A stretch of 11,186 bases of DNA. It comes from Actinomycetota bacterium (GTDB lineage: Bacteria > Actinomycetota > Thermoleophilia > UBA2241). The translations under genes were made by a program, and so were the position numbers. The stretch covers positions 1 to 11,186 of the forward strand of contig PMKK01000116.1 in NCBI GenBank assembly GCA_003157715.1, written 5' to 3'. This document shows, in pieces, positions 1 through 5,513 of this stretch; position 1 is the first letter of the stretch, and the number at the start of each line of letters is the position of its first letter. The notes below the pieces were generated by a model that was given only the letters and a program-made list of their open reading frames with translations, ran no database searches and was not told where the DNA came from.

Positions 1-3
1 GCC

Positions 4-798
4 TCAGACCTCGTCGTAGACCCATTCGACGTTTTCGCGGTGCATGGCGCGATAGGTCTCGCCGATCTCGACGCCGTCGGCGACGAACGCTTCGGGCGGC
101 AGGTCGACGTCGGCGCGGTGGACACCGGAGCGCTTGGCCGCGCGCACCGCTTCGTAGAGGGCTTCGACGTAGTGCTGATTGGCGTCGATGATCTCCTTGC
201 CCATCACCGGACCATGCGCCGGCACCACCTGGCGGACCGCGAGCTGGTTCAGGGACCGCAGGGTCTTCAGATAGATCTCGCCGCCGTCACGCTGGGCGAG
301 CGCCGGAAAGGGCCATTCGACCGTGTCGCCGCCGAGCACCACCTGTTGCTCGGGAATGTAGAGGATGATCGAGTCTTCGGTGTGGCCGGGCGTATGGATG
401 AGGTTCACGGCGGCGCTCTCGTCGTCATAGCGCAGGCGGTCGCCGAAACCCACCGAGGGCAGCGGCACGCCTTCGGGCGGCGGCGGCGGCACCGAGGCCG
501 AGCGACCGCTGCCCTGAGCGACGATCAGGCGGCGGCACAGCTGGTGGGCCACGAAGTCGTGGCCGGCGAAGGCGGCGTTGCCGTAGACGTGGTCCCAGTG
601 GTGGTGCGAGTTGACGACCACTATGCGCCGCCCGGCGGCGAGCCCCTCGAGCAGCGCCGCTACGGGCGCCATGGCCTGCGGCGAGTCGAGCGTGTCGAAC
701 ACGAAGATGCGGTCGCGGGCCATGACGACGCCGCTCGTCACCGGAAACCCGCGCGCGACGACGCTATGCAGCCAGACCGTGTCTGATAGCTGTTCCAT
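4..798 (-). CDS. MBL-fold metallo-hydrolase
   Basis: A 264-residue metallo-beta-lactamase-fold hydrolase. The metal-binding motif HxHxDH is at residues 65-70 (HHHWDH), followed by His139 in TPGHT, Asp158 in GGDT and His195 in PAHG, so the full binuclear metal site is present and the enzyme should be active. No signal peptide or membrane segment is seen, so it is probably cytoplasmic. The fold covers glyoxalase-II-like thioesterases, lactonases and many other hydrolases, and the substrate cannot be read from the sequence. A run of five prolines (residues 104-108) lies in a loop between two motifs. The ATG is preceded by AAGGAAGAG about 9 nt upstream. The gene starts 15 nt after the M24 peptidase and is the last gene of the minus-strand run visible here. 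Family assignment is certain, function open. Confidence 0.9.
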   Translation of the reverse strand: MEQLSDTVWLHSVVARGFPVTSGVVMARDRIFVFDTLDSPQAMAPVAALLEGLAAGRRIVVVNSHHHWDHVYGNAAFAGHDFVAHQLCRRLIVAQGSGRSASVPPPPPEGVPLPSVGFGDRLRYDDESAAVNLIHTPGHTEDSIILYIPEQQVVLGGDTVEWPFPALAQRDGGEIYLKTLRSLNQLAVRQVVPAHGPVMGKEIIDANQHYVEALYEAVRAAKRSGVHRADVDLPPEAFVADGVEIGETYRAMHRENVEWVYDEV

Positions 799-813
799 AT
801 GGTGCTCTCTTCC

Positions 814-2106
814 TTACAGGACGACGATCTCCTCGGGAGCCCGCGTCAGGCGCTCGACGCCGTCGGCGGTGACCGCCCAGGTGTTCTCTATGCCGATCGC
901 CCCAAGACCCGCGAACACGAACTTGGGCTCGAGGGCGAACACGTTGCCCACCTCGAGCGGCCGGTCGTTGCGCGAGAGCACCGGCAGCTCGTCGAGCTCG
1001 AGTCCGACGCCGTGCCCCACGAAGCGCGCCCGCGACGGGCCCCAGCCCATGAAATGGGCTTCGAGCCCGTCGCCCGCGGCGACCTCGAGAGCAGCTTCGT
1101 AGACATCCCGGCAGGCCACGCCGGGGCGAGCGCGGGCGCAGGCCGCCGCCTGCGCCCGGCGCGCGCACGCGTAGGCATCGGTGAGCCGCTCGGGCAGCTC
1201 ACCGAGCGCGAAGATCCGGGTGAAGTCGGCCGTGTAGCCGTCGAGCACGGGCACGAAGTCGAACACGACGGGCTCGCCGCGGCCGATGGGCTTGAAGCTC
1301 ACGCCCTGCGCCACCGCCGCGCTCAGGCCGGTGCCGGCCAGGGGCGTGTCCAAAAAGGAGGGCACGGCGCCGCTCGCCCCCGTCAGGAGCTGGCCGTAGA
1401 ACATCTCGGCGTTGAAGGCCCGCATGCGGATCACGCCCTGATGGCCCAGGGCTCGTGCCTCGGCCTCGACGCGGCCGGCGAAGGCGGCTTCGGTGAGACC
1501 CTCGCGCAGCAGACCGGGGATGCGCCCGAACACCTCGTCGGCGAGCGCCGCGGCGGCGGCGATGCGCTCGATCTCCCACGCCGACTTGACCGCCCGCTGG
1601 GCGACGAGCGCCGCGCCGATGTCGACGAAGCGCGCGCCCGCAAGCTGGCTCTCGTAGCGCCGAAACTGGCCGACCGGCAGCACGTCGAGCTCGAGCCCCA
1701 CGACGCCGGGCGTCCCGCCACAGCAGTCGGCGACCAGCTCGCCGAGGCGCCGCAGACTCGGCAGCTCGGCGACCGTCAGCGGCGACTCCTCGCGCGCGCG
1801 AGCGACAGTCTTGCGGGTGAGCAGCACGGGCGCGGCGCCGGCGGGCACCACCAGCCGCGACTCCTGGACCGTCCCCGCCAGGTAGTAGAGGTCGGCGTTC
1901 TGCGAGACGATGGCGGCATCGATGCCCTCGGCGCGCAGGGTCTCCTGAAAGCTCGTCAGGCGACGCTCGACCTCGGCGCGCGGCACGGGCACGGAGCGCG
2001 GCTCCACGAACGACGGTCCCCTGAACAGAGGCTCCGCGGACGGCGGCTCCGCGGACGGCGGCTCCGCGGATAGCGGCTCCGCGGACGGCGGCTCGATGGT
2101 GGTCAC
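814..2106 (-). CDS. M24 family metallopeptidase (Xaa-Pro aminopeptidase/dipeptidase type)
   Basis: A 430-residue pita-bread-fold peptidase. Residues about 45-165 form the creatinase/prolidase N-terminal domain and about 175-425 the M24 catalytic domain. All five expected metal ligands are present: Asp283, Asp294 (in DGYTAD), His365 (in GHGVGLE), Glu393 (in ALEP) and Glu407 (in GIEN). The family removes or cleaves Xaa-Pro peptides in the cytoplasm, but some members act on creatine-like or dimethylsulfoniopropionate-like substrates, so the exact substrate is not proven. The start is GTG (2104-2106) with GGAG about 8 nt upstream. Residues 6-27 are an unusual Pro-Ser-Ala-Glu repeat made by four 15-nt units, and real family homology begins near residue 45, so translation could start further in. 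The gene lies between the rhomboid and MBL genes. Confidence 0.9.
   Translation of the reverse strand: MTTIEPPSAEPLSAEPPSAEPPSAEPLFRGPSFVEPRSVPVPRAEVERRLTSFQETLRAEGIDAAIVSQNADLYYLAGTVQESRLVVPAGAAPVLLTRKTVARAREESPLTVAELPSLRRLGELVADCCGGTPGVVGLELDVLPVGQFRRYESQLAGARFVDIGAALVAQRAVKSAWEIERIAAAAALADEVFGRIPGLLREGLTEAAFAGRVEAEARALGHQGVIRMRAFNAEMFYGQLLTGASGAVPSFLDTPLAGTGLSAAVAQGVSFKPIGRGEPVVFDFVPVLDGYTADFTRIFALGELPERLTDAYACARRAQAAACARARPGVACRDVYEAALEVAAGDGLEAHFMGWGPSRARFVGHGVGLELDELPVLSRNDRPLEVGNVFALEPKFVFAGLGAIGIENTWAVTADGVERLTRAPEEIVVL
2030..2089 (-). repeat. Four tandem 15-nt units at the 5' end of the M24 gene
   Basis: On the plus strand the unit ggctccgcggacggc occurs at 2030-2044, 2045-2059, 2060-2074 (one copy ending in tagc instead of cggc) and 2075-2089, followed by the start of a fifth. 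On the coding strand each unit encodes five residues of a Ser-Ala-Glu-Pro-Pro/Leu type. The length is a multiple of three, so copy number can change without breaking the frame. The repeat sits outside the conserved peptidase fold. Confidence 0.9.
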
Positions 2107-2151
2107 GACCAGGACTCCATGGCGGTCATACTCAGGACTCGATGGCGGTCA
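2089..2151 (-). repeat. Degenerate 23-nt tandem repeat across the rhomboid stop and M24 start
   Basis: Read on the minus strand, TGACCGCCATCGAGTCCTG (containing the rhomboid TGA), TGACCGCCATGGAGTCCTG and the weaker TGACCACCATCGAG (beginning within the M24 GTG) follow each other at 23-nt steps. The first two copies differ at one base in 19. The 42-nt spacer between the two genes therefore looks as if it grew by local duplication. The middle copy also holds an eight-codon ATG-started frame whose TGA overlaps the M24 GTG as GTGA. Whether that frame is translated is unknown. Confidence 0.75.
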
Positions 2152-3117
2152 CAGCCAGGGGATGAGAGTGGCGAGCGTGAAGGTCTGCACGCGCCAGAAG
2201 GTGAGCGCGACCAGGACGGCGATGACCGCGACGGTGACCACGATGTCCGTGCGTGTGAAGCGCCCGCCGGGGTTCTTGCGACCGAACATGTTGTAGAGGC
2301 ACATCAGGACGAAGCCGGTGACGAAGCCGCCGACGTGCCCCTGCCAGGACAGGCCGGATTGCGTGAACCCCAGGACGACGTTCAGCATGAGCCAGAACAT
2401 GAGCTGGCCGAACATGGCGCGCGCCATGTAGTCGTGGTGGCGATTGAGATACGCGTAGGCGATCAGCGCCCCGAAGACACCGAAGATCGCCCCCGAGGCG
2501 CCCACCGTGACGCCGAGCGGCGCCGCGAGCAGCACTATGAGCACCGAGCCGGCCAGGCCCGTGACCAGGTAGAGCACCAGGAACTTGACGTGGCCCAGTA
2601 TGGCTTCGGTGTACTCGCCCAGAAACCAGAGGGCCACCATGTTGAAAAGAATGTGAAGAAAGCTCTCGTGCAGGAACATGACGGTGAACATGCGCCAGTA
2701 CTCGTGGTTCAGGGCGACATAGGCCGGCACGAGGCCGCCCAGGCGCACCTGCTCGAGGATGCTGTTCAGGGCGCCGGTCGCCACCTCGACGAGAAAGACC
2801 ACGACGTTGATCGCGATCAGCACCTTGGTGACCGAAAGGCCGCGGCCCTGCCCCATCACGCCGCTGCTCTGCCAGCGACCGCGAGTCTGCTGGCGAGTGA
2901 CGACCCGCGGCCGTCCGGCGCCGTGCCGCTGCGCGGCCATGCAGTCGGGGCAGCGAAAGCCGACCGCCGCCGGCACCATGCACTCGTGGCAGATCGGCCG
3001 GCCGCAGTTCGAGCACCGCACGCCGGTCTCGCGACCAGGGTGACGGTAGCAGTGCTCGACGTCGAGATCGTCGGGCAGGCGCGGTTCGAAGTCCTCAAAT
3101 GGCGGGGTCGTGCTCAT
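2149..3117 (-). CDS. Rhomboid family intramembrane serine protease with N-terminal zinc-binding domain
   Basis: A 322-residue membrane protein. Residues 23-59 carry a Cys/His-rich segment (C23, H26, C35, C38, C43, H44, C46, C56, C59) resembling a B-box or zinc ribbon. Residues about 97-310 form the rhomboid core with six to seven hydrophobic segments. The catalytic dyad is Ser208 in GASGA and His261 in QGHVGG. The family WR motif is at 142-143 and the His/Asn pair of HILFNM at 155-159. The enzyme should cleave transmembrane substrates within the lipid bilayer, with the zinc domain probably in the cytoplasm. Substrates are unknown. The ATG at 3115-3117 overlaps the thioesterase stop as ATGA and has no clear ribosome binding site, so it is probably made by translational coupling. 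The frame stays open upstream, but that stretch is an arginine-rich shadow of the thioesterase gene. Confidence 0.93.
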   Translation of the reverse strand: MSTTPPFEDFEPRLPDDLDVEHCYRHPGRETGVRCSNCGRPICHECMVPAAVGFRCPDCMAAQRHGAGRPRVVTRQQTRGRWQSSGVMGQGRGLSVTKVLIAINVVVFLVEVATGALNSILEQVRLGGLVPAYVALNHEYWRMFTVMFLHESFLHILFNMVALWFLGEYTEAILGHVKFLVLYLVTGLAGSVLIVLLAAPLGVTVGASGAIFGVFGALIAYAYLNRHHDYMARAMFGQLMFWLMLNVVLGFTQSGLSWQGHVGGFVTGFVLMCLYNMFGRKNPGGRFTRTDIVVTVAVIAVLVALTFWRVQTFTLATLIPWL

Positions 3118-3659
3118 GATGGTGGCCGCCACTCTTGTGCCCGCGCCACGAGCTCGGCAATCCAGCCCTCGATGCGCACCGGCCTCATGGTCTCGCGCGA
3201 GACGACCGCGTGGCGGGTGCTGCCGCCGGCGATCAGCTCGCCGGGCACGTCGGCGGCGAGCGGCTCGCGGGCGACGGCGGCGAGCGGCTCGCGGGCGACG
3301 GCGGCGTCGCCGCCATTTCCCCTGTCGCCGGCACTCACGTCCCCGGCAACGCGCCGCACCTCGTAGCCGAAGCCGAACGAGGCACGCCCGACGTGGTCGG
3401 TCCACATGGCGACCTCGAGCAGGTCGTCGAGGTGAGCCGGGCTGTGGTAGGTGCAGTTCGCGCTGACCGCCGGCAAGATGACGCCGCGGCGCTCGACCTC
3501 GGTGATCGGCATGCCCACGGCGCGCAGAGCTTCGACGCGCGCGACCTCGAAGTAGACGAGGTAGTTCGAGTAGTAGACCACGCCGGCGGCGTCGGTCTCC
3601 TGATAGCGGACCCGGATGGGGGTGCGAAACGGCCCGGTGGCCTGCGGCGGCGCGTGCAT
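3114..3659 (-). CDS. Hot-dog fold acyl-CoA thioesterase (4HBT/YbgC-FadM type)
   Basis: A 181-residue thioesterase of the 4-hydroxybenzoyl-CoA type, expected to hydrolyse an acyl-CoA to free acid and CoA in the cytoplasm. The signature is RYQETDAAGVVYYSNYLVYF at residues 18-37, with the usual catalytic Asp at 23. Residues 37-105 and 141-170 continue the fold, ending in the strand GGSTRHAVV. Family members are usually about 130-150 residues. The excess here is an insert of about 35 residues (about 106-140), rich in Ala, Gly and Arg and containing a perfectly repeated AVAREPLA-type octapeptide. ATG at 3657-3659 is chosen because homology begins just after it; the frame extends 24 codons further upstream with a Arg/Asp-rich sequence unlike the family. 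There is no ribosome binding site, but a TAGAAT -10 box lies 9 nt upstream of the ATG, suggesting leaderless translation. It is the first gene of the minus-strand run. The acyl substrate is unknown. Confidence 0.88.
   Translation of the reverse strand: MHAPPQATGPFRTPIRVRYQETDAAGVVYYSNYLVYFEVARVEALRAVGMPITEVERRGVILPAVSANCTYHSPAHLDDLLEVAMWTDHVGRASFGFGYEVRRVAGDVSAGDRGNGGDAAVAREPLAAVAREPLAADVPGELIAGGSTRHAVVSRETMRPVRIEGWIAELVARAQEWRPPS
3258..3305 (-). repeat. Two perfect tandem 24-nt units inside the thioesterase gene
   Basis: The 24-nt unit beginning gagcggctcgcgggcgacgg is present twice without mismatch, at 3258-3281 and 3282-3305. It encodes a repeated eight-residue segment in the loop inserted into the hot-dog fold. 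The perfect identity suggests a recent duplication. Confidence 0.9.
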
Positions 3660-3667
3660 GGTGGCGG

Positions 3668-3673
3668 ATTCTA
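3668..3673 (-). promoter_or_regulatory. Candidate -10 element (TAGAAT) for a leaderless thioesterase transcript
   Basis: On the minus strand TAGAAT matches TATAAT at five of six positions and lies 8 nt before the thioesterase ATG (3659). The expected transcription start would fall at or a base or two before the ATG. No good -35 is visible at 16-18 nt; the nearest, GCGACA at 3694-3699, gives a 20-nt spacer. The absence of a Shine-Dalgarno sequence before this ATG fits a leaderless message. Confidence 0.45.
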
Positions 3674-3823
3674 GCACAGCGTCCGCTCCGGGCTGTCGCC
3701 GGTCAGCGCGCGACCGGCGGTCGCCGGCCACGCCGTCGCGGCGCGCTCGTGACCGCGCGACCGCGACCGCACGCTCGCGACGGCGCGGTCGCGAGTCGCG
3801 CGTTGCGCGGCGCCCAAAACGAG

Positions 3824-3864
3824 GGCGGGGCGGGCGGGGCTCTTTGAGCCACGCCCGCCCCGCC
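3824..3864 (-). terminator. G+C-rich hairpin, probable terminator after the aminotransferase gene
   Basis: The arms 3824-3842 and 3846-3864 are complementary over 19 positions with one mismatch and a three-base loop (ttt). It lies 49 nt beyond the aminotransferase stop. Reading on the minus strand the hairpin is followed by CTCGTTTTGG, a weak T tract. The position between two co-directional genes fits an intrinsic terminator, although the T tract is short. The sequence from about 3700 to 3810, between the hairpin and the thioesterase promoter, is full of short CG-rich inverted repeats (for example tcgcgac at 3775-3781 with gtcgcga at 3788-3794) and holds no supportable gene. Confidence 0.65.
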
Positions 3865-3912
3865 CCGGCGGCCGGCCGCCCGTGAGCGACCGGGAGTCAC
3901 AAGCAGTCGACT

Positions 3913-5187
3913 CTAGAAGACGACCTTGGCGACCTCGGTGAAGACGCCGAAGGCATGCTCCAGGTCGGAGTCGGTGAGCACGAGCGGCGGCAGGAAGCGT
4001 ACGCAGTTGCCGAAGCTGCCGGCGCCCATGAGGATGGTGTTGCGCTTGGCGGCCTCGGCGACGAACGCCTTGGCCGGACCGGCGTCGGGCTCGCGGGTGC
4101 CCGGCTTGACGACCTCGATGGCGGCCATGAGGCCCTTGCCGCGCACGTCGCCGATGGCGGGGTACGTCTTCTGCAGGTCCTTGAAGAACGCCAGCAGCTT
4201 GTCGCCCTGCCTGGCGGCGTTGCCCAGCAGGTCCTCGTCTTTCATGACCTGGATGGTGGCGTTACCCGCGGCGCAGGCCACGATGTTGCCGCCGAACGTG
4301 CCGCCCATCGAACCCGGGGTCACCTTGTCCCAGATATCCTTGCGGCTGACGATCGCGGCCAGCGGCAGACCGCTGGCGATGCCCTTGGCGACCGTGACGA
4401 TGTCGGCGGTGACGCCGTAGTGCTCGTGGCAGAACCACTTGCCGGTGCGGCCCATGCCCGCCTGGATCTCGTCGATCACGAGGTAGGCGCCGATCTCGTC
4501 GGCGATCTTGCGCAGCTCGAGCATGAACTCGGAGGTCGGCACGATAAAGCCGCCCTCGCCCTGGATGGGCTCGACCACGATGCAGGCCACGTCTTCGCCG
4601 TAGATCTCGGCGCGCAGGATGCGGCGCAGGTCTTCGATGGCGTAGTCGGTCGGGTCGAGGCCGGCCGGCGTGTGATACGGGTCGCAGTAGCGGGCGTGGA
4701 AGACGCACGGCACGAGGGGCTGCATGTGGCCGCGGTAGTGCACGACCGAATCGGTCAGCGCCATGGCCAGGTGGGTGCGGCCGTGGAAGGCGTTCTGGAA
4801 GGCGATCACGCCGGGGCGACGCAGGTTGCCCTTGGCGAGCTTGACGGCGTTCTCGACGGCCTCGGCGCCCGAGTTGGCAAACAGCACCTGGTCGAGGTTG
4901 CCCGGCACGATCTCGCACAGCGTGTCGGCCAGGTCGAGCATGGGCTGATGCAGGTACATGTTCATCTGCGCGTGGATCATCTTGCCGAGCTGGTCCTGGG
5001 CGGCTTTGACCACCTTGGGATGACAGTGGCCGGTGTTGGCCACCGCGATGCCCATACAGAAGTCGAGCCACTTGCTGCCGTCGGTGCCGTACACCCAGGC
5101 GCCTTCGGCGTGATCTACGGTGATGGGCGTTGCGCGCCCGACGAAGCCGGGAATGCGTGTCTTTTTGTCTTGAGCGACCACCGTCAT
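3913..5187 (-). CDS. gabT-like: Class-III PLP aminotransferase, 4-aminobutyrate aminotransferase type
   Basis: A 424-residue pyridoxal-phosphate enzyme of the acetylornithine/4-aminobutyrate aminotransferase family, full length. Visible motifs are NSGAEA (105-110, phosphate binding), FHGRTHLAM (134-142), VIDEIQAGMGRTGKW (237-251, with Asp239 for the pyridine nitrogen), the Schiff-base lysine Lys268 in VAKGIASGLPL, and GGTFGGN (295-301). It should move an amino group from an omega-amino acid such as 4-aminobutyrate to 2-oxoglutarate. Related specificities (ornithine, acetylornithine, beta-alanine, branched omega-amino acids) cannot be excluded. ATG at 5185-5187 is chosen because GGAGG precedes it by about 6 nt; the frame stays open 40 codons further upstream, but that stretch lacks homology and contains the likely promoter and a hairpin. 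It is monocistronic as far as can be seen, with a terminator hairpin behind it, and diverges from the rex operon. Confidence 0.88.
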   Translation of the reverse strand: MTVVAQDKKTRIPGFVGRATPITVDHAEGAWVYGTDGSKWLDFCMGIAVANTGHCHPKVVKAAQDQLGKMIHAQMNMYLHQPMLDLADTLCEIVPGNLDQVLFANSGAEAVENAVKLAKGNLRRPGVIAFQNAFHGRTHLAMALTDSVVHYRGHMQPLVPCVFHARYCDPYHTPAGLDPTDYAIEDLRRILRAEIYGEDVACIVVEPIQGEGGFIVPTSEFMLELRKIADEIGAYLVIDEIQAGMGRTGKWFCHEHYGVTADIVTVAKGIASGLPLAAIVSRKDIWDKVTPGSMGGTFGGNIVACAAGNATIQVMKDEDLLGNAARQGDKLLAFFKDLQKTYPAIGDVRGKGLMAAIEVVKPGTREPDAGPAKAFVAEAAKRNTILMGAGSFGNCVRFLPPLVLTDSDLEHAFGVFTEVAKVVF

Positions 5188-5208
5188 GGAAACCTCCGCG
5201 CCTGGACC

Positions 5209-5236
5209 GCTTTTCGGTTTGGCGAAACCGAAGAGC
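5209..5236 (-). promoter_or_regulatory. Inverted repeat in the aminotransferase leader
   Basis: GCTTTTCGGTTT (5209-5220) and AAACCGAAGAGC (5225-5236) pair over 12 positions with one imperfect pair (T:G on one strand, C:A on the other) and a 4-nt loop. It lies 22 nt upstream of the aminotransferase ATG, next to its ribosome binding site. It could be an operator for a repressor or an RNA hairpin affecting translation. The sequence alone does not decide between them. Confidence 0.5.
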
Positions 5237-5265
5237 CCTATAACCTTGATGAAACGGACGGTCAC
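5237..5265 (-). promoter_or_regulatory. Possible promoter of the aminotransferase gene
   Basis: On the minus strand GTGACC (5260-5265, four of six to TTGACA) and TATAGG (5237-5242, four of six to TATAAT) are 17 nt apart. A start near 5230 would place the 5209-5236 inverted repeat at the very beginning of the message. Weak match, listed because it is the only reasonable leftward candidate in the gap. Confidence 0.35.
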
Positions 5266-5419
5266 GGGTCGCGGATCTCGCGCCGATACCCCTGACTCCA
5301 GCGACATCTTAGCGTGTCGCCCTGGTCCGCCACCGCCGGCGGTTCGCGCACGGTGTGAAGAGAGAAACGGCCGCTTTGGACGCCTTGTCCAAGCGCCGCC
5401 CGCCCGAGCGCCCTCCAGC

Positions 5420-5448
5420 TTGACACTCCGCTCTGCTCAAGCTACGCT
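5420..5448 (+). promoter_or_regulatory. Promoter of the rex-hyd operon
   Basis: A perfect -35 TTGACA at 5420-5425 is followed, after exactly 17 nt, by TACGCT at 5443-5448 (three of six to TATAAT). The predicted start is near 5455. The poor -10 is overlapped by the Rex operator, which would block RNA polymerase when occupied. The leader to the rex ATG would be about 60 nt. Confidence 0.6.
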
Positions 5449-5464
5449 GTGAATTGCTTCACAA
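5447..5464 (+). promoter_or_regulatory. Rex operator (NAD/NADH-responsive)
   Basis: CTGTGAATTGCTTCACAA matches the Rex-box consensus TTGTGAA-N4-TTCACAA at 13 of 14 specified positions; only the first base differs. It overlaps the end of the -10 element and the predicted transcription start, and lies 50 nt before a gene encoding Rex itself. Known Rex proteins leave such sites when NADH is high. Autorepression of the whole operon, relieved under reducing conditions, is the natural reading. Confidence 0.85.
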
Positions 5465-5476
5465 CGTTACGTAACG
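5465..5476. promoter_or_regulatory. Perfect 12-nt palindrome next to the Rex operator
   Basis: CGTTACGTAACG is identical to its own reverse complement and begins directly after the last base of the Rex operator, about +10 to +21 from the predicted start. It does not resemble the Rex box. It may be the site of a second regulator. No assignment is possible. Confidence 0.5.
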
Positions 5477-5504
5477 AAACGACTGGCATTCGGCACCGAC
5501 CGCC

Positions 5505-5510
5505 GGGAGG
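5505..5510 (+). promoter_or_regulatory. Ribosome binding site of rex
   Basis: GGGAGG ends 3 nt before the ATG at 5514. The spacing is short but the match is strong, and it supports this start over the internal ATG at 5541, which would remove part of the first helix of the Rex DNA-binding domain. Confidence 0.6.
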
Positions 5511-5513
5511 ATC

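Larger units (their letters stand above)
5188..5513. other. Divergent intergenic control region
   Basis: No supportable gene is present in these 326 nt between the leftward aminotransferase and the rightward rex operon. From left to right it holds the aminotransferase ribosome binding site, an inverted repeat at 5209-5236, a possible leftward promoter (5237-5265), a short dyad TTGGAC-N5-GTCCAA at 5376-5392, the rightward promoter, the Rex operator, a 12-nt palindrome and the rex ribosome binding site. It is visibly richer in A+T near 5420-5490 than the coding regions around it. Confidence 0.8.

Noticed and set aside
799..2073. Long plus-strand open frame opposite the M24 peptidase gene
   Set aside because: It mirrors a gene with all five metal ligands. 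Its own translation is Arg/Gly/His/Asp-rich with no motif, as expected for antisense frames in G+C-rich DNA.
2030..2089. CRISPR-like array
   Set aside because: The 15-nt units are directly adjacent with no spacers and encode a periodic peptide inside a gene.
2119..3366. Plus-strand open frame opposite the rhomboid gene
   Set aside because: His/Asp/Glu-rich shadow without hydrophobic segments or motifs. The minus strand encodes an intact rhomboid.
3700..3815. Possible attachment site or mobile-element remnant in the CG-rich inverted repeats
   Set aside because: The repeats are short and made of cg-rich words common in this genome. No integrase, transposase, tRNA or target duplication lies nearby.
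3955..5295. 446-codon plus-strand open frame opposite the aminotransferase gene
   Set aside because: Composition (Asp, His, Val, Gly, Arg) and lack of any domain mark it as a shadow of the real gene, which has a complete PLP active site.
5188..5307. 40-codon N-terminal extension of the aminotransferase
   Set aside because: GGAGG directly precedes the ATG at 5187, and the extension has no family similarity and covers a likely promoter and an inverted repeat.
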